Of a stretch of 64,000 bases of DNA, positions 46,868 to 55,500 are shown one piece after another. The DNA comes from Treponema sp. (GTDB taxonomy: Bacteria; Spirochaetota; Spirochaetia; Treponematales; Treponemataceae), in the NCBI GenBank assembly GCA_017553635.1, contig JAFZKN010000019.1, forward strand, positions 62,001-126,000, given 5' to 3'. A model generated the notes under the pieces. It was not told the origin of the DNA. It did no database searches and saw only the letters and a list, made by a program, of their open reading frames with translations. Numbering within the stretch: the stretch's first letter is position 1; every line of letters begins with the position of its first letter. The position numbers were made by a program, and so were the translations under genes.

Positions 46868-49800
46868 ATGAATAAAAGAACGGTATTAATTGTTGATCAG
46901 GATCAGATAAATAGAAGCGTTCTCGCAAAAATACTTCAGGAAGATTATATTTTAATTCTTGCAGTAAATGAGACAGAAGCTTTAAGAATTTTAAAGACAA
47001 ATTACAAAAGAATATCTGCAATCATCCTTGATCTTGAAATGCCTGATACGCAGGCTGGTTATAAAGTTCTTGAAAAAATTCATGCTGATAAAAATTATTC
47101 AAAAATTCCAATTGTAGTTTCAAGTCAGATTGGTTCCGAAGAGGAAGAAGAAACAGCTCTTTCTCTGGGGGCGCATGATTTTATATTTAAACCATATAAA
47201 CCTCAGATTATTAAACACAGACTTTCAAATACAATCGAGTTGATGGAAGCTGTAAAGGTTGTAAATCTCGTTATCAAAGATGATTTAACGCCGTGTTACA
47301 ATAAATCTTATTTTATGACCAAGGTCCGTGAAATTTTAACGGAACGTGCAGAAGAAAAATTTGACATTCTCTGTATCGATATTGAGCAGTTTAAAATGGT
47401 CAATGATTCTTATGGTATTGCAACCGGTGATAAAATTTTATACAAGCTTGGTGAAATTCTTTTATCAGAAATTCCTGATGAAGCAGTATGCTCACGTTTT
47501 ACTGCTGATGAATTTTTTATAGAACTTCCACAGAACGAGGAAAGTTATGAACCTTTTATAGAAAGGGTTTCTGCTGCGCTGCATAAATATCTTCCCAGAC
47601 TTGGTGTAAAAATTAAATTAAAAATATGCTGCGGGGCTTATTACATTCATGATAAATTAATTCCTATTGCTGCTATGTGTGACAGAGCTCAGCTTGCTAC
47701 AGAAAACATCAAGGGTAAGTACGGTCAGTTTGTTGCGTATTATAAAGATGACATCAGACGTCAGATGCATAATATACAGGCGATAACAAATGTAATGGAG
47801 CATGCTCTTAAAAACAATGAGTTTAAGGTTTATTATCAGCCTAAATACGAGCTTGCTTCTGAATGTGTTGCAGGGGCCGAAGCTCTGGTCCGCTGGGAAA
47901 ATAAAGATCTTGGTTTTATGACGCCGGCTGCTTTTATCCCGTTGTTTGAGAAGAACGGATTTATAACTTCGCTTGATATGTTTGTCTGGGAAAGAGTGTG
48001 TCAGGACATGCAGGAATGGATGAGCCAGGGTGGTAAGCCTTTTGCAGTGTCTTTAAATGTTTCGCGTGCAGATATATATAATCCAAAGCTTATCAAATAT
48101 CTTTTAGACTTAAGTGACAAATATCAAATTGACAGAAAATATCTTCATCTTGAAATTACGGAAAGTGCATATACTGATAATCCTGAACAGATTATTAAAG
48201 TCGTTACAGATTTGAGGGAAAAAGGTTTTCCTATAGAGATGGATGACTTTGGTTCGGGCTATTCTTCTCTTAATATGCTTTCTGAAATTCCGATTGATAT
48301 CTTAAAACTTGATATGGGCTTTGTTAAAAATGAACTTGAAAAACCAAGCGGCAAAGGTATTCTTGGATTTGTAATCAGTCTTGCAAAATGGCTTAATCTT
48401 GCAGTTGTTGCAGAAGGTGTAGAAACTCCTGAGCAGATTAAAATTTTAAGTTCGATGGAATGTAATTACGTTCAGGGATTTTATTTTGAAAAACCTTTAT
48501 GTAAAGAAGATTTCTTTAAGCTGATGAAAGATGGCGATGTTAAAGAAATGTATCTTACAAGTTCTGAAAATTACATGAACAAAGATAAACTTCTTTTAAA
48601 CAGAGCAATCGGTAAAAAAACAGGAACGATACTTATTGTTGATGACATTGAATTGAGCCGTGAAGTTATTAAAGAAATATTTATCAGCGAGTACGATATT
48701 GTCGAAGCAGTTGATGGTCTCCAGGCATGGAATTATCTTAAGGAAAATTCGGATGAGATTACGGTAGTTCTTATGGATCTTTTGATGCCGGTTATGGATG
48801 GTTATCAACTGTTAAAGAAAATAAGGGCTAATCCACAGACAAAAAATATCCCTGTTGTAGTTACTTCTCAGGGTGATGAAAAATCCGAAGAAAGAGCACT
48901 TTCGATGAGTGCAGAAGATTTTATTTCCAAGCCATATAATCCGACTATTTTAAAACATCGTGTGAGAAACGCTGTAATAAATTCAAAAGTTAAAAAACTC
49001 GAAGTTGAAAAGCAGCTTAATAAAGATCTTCTTGAGGCAGAACTTGCAGTTAATAAAGATGCACTTACAGGACTTTCTACAAGAAAAGTTCTTGAATCAA
49101 AAGTAAATGATTTCTTTGCAAATTCTGAAAATAAAAACGCCGTGTTTGTAATGATTGATGTAGATAACTTTAAAGAAGTAAACGATACATACGGACATAT
49201 CAAGGGAGATGAAACTCTTAAGAAAGTAGGCGAAGTTTTACAGGCATCCTTTAGAGATGAGGATGTCCTTTGCCGAATGGGTGGCGATGAATTTGCAATT
49301 TTTATTCCGAAGAAATTTGAAAAGAAGCAGCTTGAATCAAAACTTACGCGGCTCTGTACAAATCTTTCGTTCTTTATAGAAAAGATAAATGTAACATGTT
49401 CAATCGGAGCATGTCTTTCGCCAAAGTACGGACAGGATTATCAGACGCTTTATAACAATGCCGACATGGCCCTTCTTGCAAGTAAGCGGTATGGAAAAAA
49501 TCAGTATCAGATTTTTACAGGACAGGCAGTTTTACCTTCTTACATTTTTTACAGAAACATGGACTGGCTTCTTGATGAATTTAACGATGCAGTTGTTGTC
49601 TGTTCAAGGGATACTTATGAACTTTTGTACATAAATAAAAATGCATGTGAAATTGCAGGAAAAGAAAAAAGGGACTGTATGGGCAAAAAGTGTTTTGAAG
49701 CATTATGGGGAAGAAAAACACCCTGTCCTCATTGCCCGGAAGTTCTTGAGCCTTCAAATGAATTTAAAGAAATTAAGACAGTAATTAACGGTGATAATTA

Positions 49801-49915
49801 TTCGATGAGAATAAAGCAGATAAGCTGGGGTGGTGCTCCAGCCAGAGTTCAATACATAAAAAAAGAGAATGCTTCTTTAATTGATAAGTTGATGAATCCA
49901 GATGAAACTCAATGA
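46868..49915 (+). CDS. Six-domain cyclic-di-GMP regulator (REC-GGDEF*-EAL-REC-GGDEF-PAS)
   Basis: The 1015-residue cytoplasmic protein reads in order: receiver (about 1-125, phospho-Asp in IILDLEMP, Lys in FKPYKP), a degenerate GGDEF (about 135-295, FTADEF in place of GGDEF), EAL phosphodiesterase (about 300-555, with AEALVRW, DDFGSGYSS and AEGVETPEQ intact), second receiver (about 578-700, VLMDLLMP, SKPYNP), a GGDEF with intact motif (about 725-885, RMGGDEFAIF), and a PAS-like end with Cys cluster CPHCPE. It could both make and degrade c-di-GMP under phosphorelay control. It has a weak ribosome site 12 bases after prfA and overlaps prmC by 14 bases. Confidence 0.93.
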   Translation: MNKRTVLIVDQDQINRSVLAKILQEDYILILAVNETEALRILKTNYKRISAIILDLEMPDTQAGYKVLEKIHADKNYSKIPIVVSSQIGSEEEEETALSLGAHDFIFKPYKPQIIKHRLSNTIELMEAVKVVNLVIKDDLTPCYNKSYFMTKVREILTERAEEKFDILCIDIEQFKMVNDSYGIATGDKILYKLGEILLSEIPDEAVCSRFTADEFFIELPQNEESYEPFIERVSAALHKYLPRLGVKIKLKICCGAYYIHDKLIPIAAMCDRAQLATENIKGKYGQFVAYYKDDIRRQMHNIQAITNVMEHALKNNEFKVYYQPKYELASECVAGAEALVRWENKDLGFMTPAAFIPLFEKNGFITSLDMFVWERVCQDMQEWMSQGGKPFAVSLNVSRADIYNPKLIKYLLDLSDKYQIDRKYLHLEITESAYTDNPEQIIKVVTDLREKGFPIEMDDFGSGYSSLNMLSEIPIDILKLDMGFVKNELEKPSGKGILGFVISLAKWLNLAVVAEGVETPEQIKILSSMECNYVQGFYFEKPLCKEDFFKLMKDGDVKEMYLTSSENYMNKDKLLLNRAIGKKTGTILIVDDIELSREVIKEIFISEYDIVEAVDGLQAWNYLKENSDEITVVLMDLLMPVMDGYQLLKKIRANPQTKNIPVVVTSQGDEKSEERALSMSAEDFISKPYNPTILKHRVRNAVINSKVKKLEVEKQLNKDLLEAELAVNKDALTGLSTRKVLESKVNDFFANSENKNAVFVMIDVDNFKEVNDTYGHIKGDETLKKVGEVLQASFRDEDVLCRMGGDEFAIFIPKKFEKKQLESKLTRLCTNLSFFIEKINVTCSIGACLSPKYGQDYQTLYNNADMALLASKRYGKNQYQIFTGQAVLPSYIFYRNMDWLLDEFNDAVVVCSRDTYELLYINKNACEIAGKEKRDCMGKKCFEALWGRKTPCPHCPEVLEPSNEFKEIKTVINGDNYSMRIKQISWGGAPARVQYIKKENASLIDKLMNPDETQ

Positions 49916-50864
49916 AATGAAAAAAAATGCGGTAGACCAGTTAAATAAATCCGGGTTACCGACAGCAGAACTTGATGCAGATTGTCTTTTGCAGTTTTTG
50001 CTTGATAAAGATAAAACTTATATTTTAATGAACCGCGATTTAGAATTAACCGAAGAGCAGGTTAAACTGTTTGATTCATATATTGAACAGAGAAAAACAG
50101 GTTTACCAATTGCTTATATCACGCATAAAAAAGAATTTTACGGAACAGAATTTTATGTTGATGAAAATGTTCTTATTCCAAAACCTGATACAGAAATTTT
50201 AGTTGAAGAAGCTGTTAAATCAATTATTAAATTTTCACAAAAAGACAAAGACAGAACTTTTGTAATAAGAATTGCAGATGTGTGTACAGGAAGCGGATGC
50301 ATTGCTATAAGCATTGTAAAAGATGTTCTTTTAAAAACAGATAACGTCCAGTTTGAAGTGGTGATGACAGATTTAAGTTTGGAAGCTCTCAACGTTGCTC
50401 GAAAAAATATTTATGATATATTGGATGCATCTACAACGATATTGTGTGAAGCAGGAATTGTTCAGAGTGGAGATCATCGGGCAATGATAAAGTTGATTAA
50501 CGGTGATTTATTGTGCTTTCAGAAAGGATTTGATTTTGTTTTTTCAAATCCACCTTATGTCCCGCATAAAATGGTTGAAGAACTTTTAACTGACGGACGA
50601 AGTGAACCTGTCATGGCGCTTGACGGGGATATAGATTTTTATGACGGGAAAGAAATTAAAAGTGATGATGGACTTTGTCTTATAAAACGGTTGATTCCTG
50701 AAGCGTATAAATCACTTAACAAAGGCGGAATGTTCTTTATGGAAAGCGGTGAATATCAGACAGAAAATGTAAGAAAACTTTTTTATGATTGCGGTTTTAA
50801 AAATATAGCAACAGTAAAAGATCTTGAAGGACAGGAAAGAGTTACATTTGGAGGAAAAGAATGA
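49902..50864 (+). CDS. prmC: Release factor glutamine N5-methyltransferase
   Basis: The 320-residue product methylates the GGQ glutamine of RF1 and RF2. It has the N-terminal helical domain (about 1-80), then GTEFYVDENVLIPKPDTE (canonical I-P-R-P-D-T-E, here with Lys), the SAM-binding DVCTGSGCIAISIVK, and the catalytic NPPY in FSNPPYVPHK, followed by EPVMALDG. An insertion of about 25 residues (DASTTILCEAGIVQSGDH) within the Rossmann domain is longer than usual. It overlaps both neighbours, in a unit with prfA upstream and pth downstream. Confidence 0.93.
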   Translation: MKLNEMKKNAVDQLNKSGLPTAELDADCLLQFLLDKDKTYILMNRDLELTEEQVKLFDSYIEQRKTGLPIAYITHKKEFYGTEFYVDENVLIPKPDTEILVEEAVKSIIKFSQKDKDRTFVIRIADVCTGSGCIAISIVKDVLLKTDNVQFEVVMTDLSLEALNVARKNIYDILDASTTILCEAGIVQSGDHRAMIKLINGDLLCFQKGFDFVFSNPPYVPHKMVEELLTDGRSEPVMALDGDIDFYDGKEIKSDDGLCLIKRLIPEAYKSLNKGGMFFMESGEYQTENVRKLFYDCGFKNIATVKDLEGQERVTFGGKE

Positions 50865-51514
50865 TTAGTCTTGTTGCTTTTTTAGGAAATTATGGAAGGG
50901 AATATGAAAAGACAAGACATAATGCAGCATGGCAATTTGCAGAAGATCTTCCATTTTACGGCCGGTTAAACTTTTCGGAAAAGTTCCATGGACAGATGGC
51001 TTCCCTGGATTACGAAAATTTTGTTTCGATTGCATGTTCATCATATCCTGAACTTTTAAAAGATGGAGAGCGGCCATCGGTTCCGAAGAGTGCTCCTTCA
51101 AAAATATTTTTTCTGAAACCTCAGACCTATATGAATCTTTCCGGACAGAGTATTGGAGAGCTTTGCAATTTTTATAAGATAAAGCCGGAAGAAGTTTTAG
51201 TTGTTCATGATGAACTTGAGCTTAAGAACGGGTTTTTCAGTTTAAAATGGTCTGGCGGGCTTGCAGGACATAATGGACTTCGTTCTACAAAAGATGTTTT
51301 TGGAACTGCAGATTTCTGGCGCCTCCGTTTTGGAATTGGTAAACCGGCTGATGTAAATATTGCTGATTACGTATTGAGTAAATTTTCAAGGGAAGAAATG
51401 GAAACTATGGAAACTGTTTATAAAAAGGCAGGGCTGCTTCTTGTAAAAATTCTGTTAGCTTCTGATCCATCAAGACTTATTGCACAGTGGGGAAAAGTAA
51501 ATGTCAATGCCTGA
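50861..51514 (+). CDS. pth: Peptidyl-tRNA hydrolase
   Basis: The 217-residue product recycles peptidyl-tRNA released from stalled ribosomes. It has the N-terminal FLGNYGREYEKTRHNAAWQF (catalytic Asn and His; the usual GNPG is GNYG), KPQTYMNLSGQSIGELCNFY, and VLVVHDELELKNGFFSLKWS with the catalytic Asp, then GGLAGHNGLRS. A loop of about 30 residues after residue 50 is longer than in E. coli Pth. It overlaps prmC by four bases (ATGA) and mazG by 14, grouping translation-quality genes together. Confidence 0.93.
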   Translation: MISLVAFLGNYGREYEKTRHNAAWQFAEDLPFYGRLNFSEKFHGQMASLDYENFVSIACSSYPELLKDGERPSVPKSAPSKIFFLKPQTYMNLSGQSIGELCNFYKIKPEEVLVVHDELELKNGFFSLKWSGGLAGHNGLRSTKDVFGTADFWRLRFGIGKPADVNIADYVLSKFSREEMETMETVYKKAGLLLVKILLASDPSRLIAQWGKVNVNA

Positions 51515-52415
51515 TTTTGATAAAGTATTAAAAGGTGATTTTAACACGGCAGAAAAGGCTTACAACCGGCTTTATAATGTAGTTTCTATTTTAAGATCTG
51601 AAAACGGATGTCCGTGGGATAGAGAACAGACACCAATGTCAATGAGAAGAGATTTAATAGAAGAGACATTTGAAACGGTGGATGCAATTACACAGAATGA
51701 TTCTGAACATGCAAAAGAGGAACTCGGTGATGTTCTTCTTAATGCAACTATGATAAGTTATATGTATGAGCAGAAGGGCGATTTTACTCTTGCTCAGGTT
51801 TTAAATGAGCTTTCTGAAAAACTTATCCGCCGCCATCCTCATGTTTTTCCTGAAAGCGAAGGCAGAGTCTGTGAACAGGGTGATGTTAAAAACGGTGAAC
51901 AGGTTTTAAGTCAGTGGGACCGCATTAAAGAGAATGTTGAAGGCCGCAAAACTGAATGTATTCTTGATGAAGTTCCAGACGGTTTTCCGCCGCTTTTAAA
52001 GGCATTTAAGTATCAGAAAAAAGCTGCGAAAAAAGGTTTTGACTGGGATAATATTGATGATGTAAAGGCAAAGGTCCGTGAAGAATTTGAAGAAGCAGAA
52101 AATGCAAGGCTCGAAAGGGATTCTGCCGCTTCAAAGCAGAACGCAAAGGTTTTTGAAAGAAATTCAACTAAAGAAGCAGACGATGCACAAAAGCATCTTG
52201 AAGAAGAAATAGGTGATTTTTTCTTTGCACTTGTAAATTATGCAAGAAAGCTTGGTGTAGATCCTGAAACCGCATTGAACCGTGCAAACCGGAAATTTTA
52301 CAGGCGTTTTTCATACGTTCAGCGTAAAATGCAGGAAACTGGACAGGAGATGGCTGACGGGGCTCTTTCGATAATGGATAAATTTTGGGATGAGGCAAAA
52401 GAAAAGGGGTTGTAG
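51501..52415 (+). CDS. mazG: Nucleoside triphosphate pyrophosphohydrolase MazG
   Basis: The 304-residue product has two MazG helical domains. The first carries the metal-binding pattern in WDREQTPMSMRRDLIEETFE and HAKEELGDVLLNATMISYMY (E-x-x-E ... E-x-x-D), the second in VREEFEEAE and LEEEIGDFFFALVNYARKLG. MazG hydrolyses NTPs and dNTPs to monophosphates, limiting damaged nucleotides and lowering ppGpp. A charged insertion (about 205-235, RLERDSAASKQNAKVFERNS) separates parts of the second domain. It ends the prfA-prmC-pth-mazG run. Confidence 0.92.
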   Translation: MSMPDFDKVLKGDFNTAEKAYNRLYNVVSILRSENGCPWDREQTPMSMRRDLIEETFETVDAITQNDSEHAKEELGDVLLNATMISYMYEQKGDFTLAQVLNELSEKLIRRHPHVFPESEGRVCEQGDVKNGEQVLSQWDRIKENVEGRKTECILDEVPDGFPPLLKAFKYQKKAAKKGFDWDNIDDVKAKVREEFEEAENARLERDSAASKQNAKVFERNSTKEADDAQKHLEEEIGDFFFALVNYARKLGVDPETALNRANRKFYRRFSYVQRKMQETGQEMADGALSIMDKFWDEAKEKGL

Positions 52416-52480
52416 AGACGGATTATTACGGCTGAAGGAAGCAGGGTATTTTGGGAACCTGTCCGGGCTGTGTTTTACCC

Positions 52481-52509
52481 TTGTTATTTGACTATTTTTT
52501 TACTATATT
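52481..52509 (+). promoter_or_regulatory. Promoter of clpP (leaderless-type)
   Basis: TTGTTA (52481-52486), 17 bases, TATATT (52504-52509), then six bases to the ATG at 52516. Another -35-like TTGACT at 52488-52493 lacks a suitably spaced -10 box. No ribosome binding site is visible. Confidence 0.45.
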
Positions 52510-52515
52510 ATACAT

Positions 52516-53121
52516 ATGAACGGAATTTATTTAGCAGATAAAAAAGATGAAGACAATAAGGACAAAGCTCCTGATGCTCTTGCAGAAAAATTTCTTAAAA
52601 CACGCCAGATTCTGCTTTCCGGCGAAATTAACAAAGAATTAGCAGAAAAATTCAATAAACAGCTTTTACTTTTGGAAGCAGATTCAAGCGATCCTGTTTA
52701 TGTTTACATCGATTCTCCTGGAGGAGATGTGAGCGCGGGATTTGCCATTTACGATATGATTCGTTTTGTAAGCTGTCCTGTTGTTCTTGTTGGAAACGGA
52801 TTAATTGCAAGTGCCGCAGCTTTAATTCTTCTTGCGGTTCCAAAGGAAAGAAGAGTTGGATTTGCAAATTCAGAATATCTTATTCACCAGCCTTTAAGCG
52901 GAATGCGTGGAACTGCAACAGAAATTGCAATTCATGCTGAAAACCTTACAAAGACAAAAGCAAAGATTAATAAGATTATTGCAGATGCTACAGGTAAAGA
53001 TGTTAAACAGATAGAAAAAGATACTGACCGTGATCACTGGCTTGATGCTGCAGAAGCAAAAGACTATGGTCTTATCAGTAAAATTATTTCTACACGTGAT
53101 GAATTGAAAGCTGTAAAATAA
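52516..53121 (+). CDS. clpP: ATP-dependent Clp protease proteolytic subunit
   Basis: The 201-residue product is a ClpP serine protease subunit. It shows RQILLSGEINKELAEKFNKQ, YVYIDSPGGDVSAGFAIYDM, the nucleophile Ser at about residue 97 in GLIASAAALIL, the catalytic His at about 122 in YLIHQPLSG, and the Asp at about 170 in DRDHWLDAAEAKDYGLI. It forms the chamber that degrades proteins unfolded by ClpX or ClpA. The N-terminus has a charged extra stretch (ADKKDEDNKDKAPD). Spirochaetes usually have two ClpP proteins, and this one resembles the ClpP2 type; no clpX is adjacent. Confidence 0.93.
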   Translation: MNGIYLADKKDEDNKDKAPDALAEKFLKTRQILLSGEINKELAEKFNKQLLLLEADSSDPVYVYIDSPGGDVSAGFAIYDMIRFVSCPVVLVGNGLIASAAALILLAVPKERRVGFANSEYLIHQPLSGMRGTATEIAIHAENLTKTKAKINKIIADATGKDVKQIEKDTDRDHWLDAAEAKDYGLISKIISTRDELKAVK

Positions 53122-53126
53122 ACTGT

Positions 53127-54032
53127 ATGACTTTTGAATTGACGGATGAATTAACAGATTTAATTATCGGTGCTCTGGAAAACCAGGAAAAGAAATTTGC
53201 CGTTGATGCAGAGTCAGGTTTACTTATAGAAAAAAAAGATGATGTTGTGTGTGATGAAGAAAACTATTACGAACTTCCTGTATGGGATTCGAAAGATGGT
53301 TTCGATCTTATGGAAAAATTTGTAAATGAACTTCATTCACCGATTGCCAGAAATGATTTGCTTACTGTACTTCGTTCTGGAAGGGGGGTATTTAGAGGAT
53401 TTAAGGATGTTTTAAAGTCTTATCCTGAGGTTGAAAAAAGGTGGCATTTTTTTAAAAGCCGCGAATTAATAAAATATATTAACCAATGGTATAATTCTTT
53501 AAGGGAAACATGGGGTCTTGAAAAATTAGATTGCGAAGTAGAAGAAACAGATGATTTGCTTTGTGATGACTTTATGTTTGCTCCATTTGATTTTAAAAGC
53601 GACAGAGAAGAATTTTTAGAATGTTTAGAGTCTGTTGCAAAAGACTATCGTGCACAGTTTCCTGACGAAATTGCAGATGCTTTATTTGATTTATGGAAAT
53701 CGAAAACAGAATTTGGTTTTAATGATAACGCATGTGGTTTTGTGTGCAGATCTTTTTCGAAAGAATTTGCGGGATGTGCTGTTTTTGCACCGTGTCTTGA
53801 GAAAGCACAGAATACTGTTTTACTCACCAGTTTCTTTGTGCAGGAAAAATTCCGTGGTCTTGGAATCGGCAGAAAACTTTTTGAACAGTCATTAGCCGAG
53901 TTAAAAAACCGACGTTTTAAGTGGGTACTTATAGCAGACACAATTATTCCTGAAGCTATTACACCTTTATTGATGAGATCAGGTTTTAAACAGATTGGTT
54001 CAGGATTTATTGCAGATTTGTCTGCAGATTAA
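53127..54032 (+). CDS. UPF0158 domain fused to a GNAT acetyltransferase
   Basis: The 301-residue product joins two domains. The N-terminal part (about 1-135: FAVDAESGLLIEKKDD, YYELPVWDSKDGFDLMEKFV, GRGVFRGFKDVLKSYPEVEK and RWHFF) matches the UPF0158 family of unknown function. The C-terminal part (about 180-298) is a GNAT N-acetyltransferase with FFVQEKFRGLGIGRKLFEQS, whose R-G-x-G-I-G-x-x-L binds acetyl-CoA. Target is unknown. It follows clpP by five bases and precedes an RNA-binding protein gene, so it is probably in the clpP transcript. Confidence 0.85.
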   Translation: MTFELTDELTDLIIGALENQEKKFAVDAESGLLIEKKDDVVCDEENYYELPVWDSKDGFDLMEKFVNELHSPIARNDLLTVLRSGRGVFRGFKDVLKSYPEVEKRWHFFKSRELIKYINQWYNSLRETWGLEKLDCEVEETDDLLCDDFMFAPFDFKSDREEFLECLESVAKDYRAQFPDEIADALFDLWKSKTEFGFNDNACGFVCRSFSKEFAGCAVFAPCLEKAQNTVLLTSFFVQEKFRGLGIGRKLFEQSLAELKNRRFKWVLIADTIIPEAITPLLMRSGFKQIGSGFIADLSAD

Positions 54033-54055
54033 TTTTATTTAAAGAGGTATTTAAT

Positions 54056-54790
54056 ATGTCATTTAGAAGAGAAAATGAAATTGATTTGGATCAGCTTGCA
54101 GCTTTTTTGCAGAATGCAGTAGAAAAAGTTAAGACAGAAGAAAATCCTGATTTATTGAATGATGTTAAAAAGGTTTATAAAAAGAATGTTCCATTTTCAT
54201 TGAGAATGTATGTTGCTGCATACCTTACAAAATTAAGCGGAAGTCATTTTAGAGGTCGTAGAGATTTTAAGAACGACCGTTCAAGAAACCGTGATTACCG
54301 CAAAGACAATCAGAAAGCAGATTATCTTCAGAACAACACTCGTGATGGAGAAACTTTAGAAAATAAAGAATTTCGCACACCACGTCAGAGAACACAGATA
54401 GATGAATCACTTGCAACAACAATTTTTATTGGAATCGGAAGAAACCGCCGTGTACATGCACGTGATCTTGTTGGACTTTTAATCAGTGTTGCTGGATTTG
54501 ATCGTGATAGAATTGGTGACATCCGTGTTCTTGCAAATTATTCTTTCGTTCAGATTTTTGCAGAAGATGCTTCTAAAGCAATCGATGCTCTTAATGGATA
54601 TGAATATCGCGGAAGAAAACTTTCTGTAAGTTATTCAAGACAGAAGGGGGAATCTTCAGATAATGCTTATGCAGATTCATCTGAAATGATGGACAAAGAA
54701 GATGCAGAAGCATATGCAGCAGCAGAAAAGGCAGCCGGAACAGAAGGTTTTTCTGGACCACAGCCATCTGGAAGCAGTTACTTAGTTTAA
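54056..54790 (+). CDS. DbpA-type RNA-binding domain protein
   Basis: The 244-residue protein has an N-terminal helical region (about 1-62), a basic Arg/Asp-rich linker (about 64-115, GRRDFKNDRSRNRDYRKDN) likely to bind nucleic acid, and a DbpA-like RNA-binding domain (about 122-200: TTIFIGIGRNRRVHARDLVG, GDIRVLANYSFVQIFAEDAS and RGRKLSVSYS). In DEAD-box helicase DbpA this domain targets 23S rRNA hairpin 92; here it stands without a helicase, so the protein may be a ribosome-assembly or RNA-chaperone factor. AAAGAGG precedes the start. Confidence 0.85.
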   Translation: MSFRRENEIDLDQLAAFLQNAVEKVKTEENPDLLNDVKKVYKKNVPFSLRMYVAAYLTKLSGSHFRGRRDFKNDRSRNRDYRKDNQKADYLQNNTRDGETLENKEFRTPRQRTQIDESLATTIFIGIGRNRRVHARDLVGLLISVAGFDRDRIGDIRVLANYSFVQIFAEDASKAIDALNGYEYRGRKLSVSYSRQKGESSDNAYADSSEMMDKEDAEAYAAAEKAAGTEGFSGPQPSGSSYLV

Positions 54791-55495
54791 TTACCAGTTT
54801 TGTACAGCTGGTGAAAACGGTATAAAAGATATCCCTTCTGTAAGGGATATCTTTATTTTAAAGAAAGTACATTCAATCTTTTTTAATCCTGAAAAAATAT
54901 TTATCAATGCAAACGAAGGTGGAAGGCCACGTCGTGGAAGGGTGCAGCTTCCAGGATTTATGAAAGTTGTTGAAGCAGAATTGCTTCTTGCTGCAATATG
55001 TGTGTGACCGTATAAAACGAGATCTGCTCTGTCGATGGATGCCTGCTGTTCTATTCCGCTCATTCCGTAATAAACTCCAAAAACATGTCCGTGTGTTAAA
55101 AGAACATTTGTTTTTGCCGCACGAAGATTTAATATCTTTGGAATTTTAATTTCATAATCATTTTTTGATTTTTTTTCTTCAGATGGATTGAATGTAACTG
55201 GATAAGAATCATCATCTCCATTTCCGCATACAATTGCAGCAACAGGTGGAAAGATTTTCAAAAGTTTTTTATTTTTCTTTAATGATTCAAGTAGAGAAAC
55301 TACATCAGAAATTCCGTCGCCTAAAAAAGCAAATAAATCTTTATCAGGGAAATTTTCTATAATTTTTTTTAATATGGAAGAATTTCCATGTGTATCAGAA
55401 ACTGCAAGTATTGAAACATTTTCCTTTTCTGAAAGAGAATCAATATCTTCTTTAGAACCTAGTAAAAAATTCTTTGCCTGAACAATTAAATTCAT
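54791..55495 (-). CDS. YfcE/MJ0936-type metallophosphoesterase
   Basis: The 234-residue product has the calcineurin-like motifs in order: SILAVSDTHGN (D-x-H), FAFLGDGISDV (G-D-x), CGNGDDD (G-N-x-D), LLTHGHVFG and LYGHTHIAA (G-H-T-H), the binuclear metal site of the YfcE/MJ0936 group. These enzymes cleave phosphodiesters such as bis-pNPP or cyclic nucleotides; the natural substrate is unknown. It is convergent with the RNA-binding protein gene, whose terminator lies within this gene's last codons. Confidence 0.88.
   Translation of the reverse strand: MNLIVQAKNFLLGSKEDIDSLSEKENVSILAVSDTHGNSSILKKIIENFPDKDLFAFLGDGISDVVSLLESLKKNKKLLKIFPPVAAIVCGNGDDDSYPVTFNPSEEKKSKNDYEIKIPKILNLRAAKTNVLLTHGHVFGVYYGMSGIEQQASIDRADLVLYGHTHIAARSNSASTTFINPGSCTLPRRGLPPSFALINIFSGLKKIECTFFKIKISLTEGISFIPFSPAVQNW
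54827..54860 (+). terminator. Terminator of the DbpA-type gene, inside the convergent gene
   Basis: Perfect 11-bp stem AGATATCCCTT/AAGGGATATCT (54827-54837 with 54842-54852), four-base loop, then TTATTTT. It serves the plus strand but lies within the 3' coding end of the minus-strand phosphoesterase. Confidence 0.85.
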
Positions 55496-55500
55496 AACAA

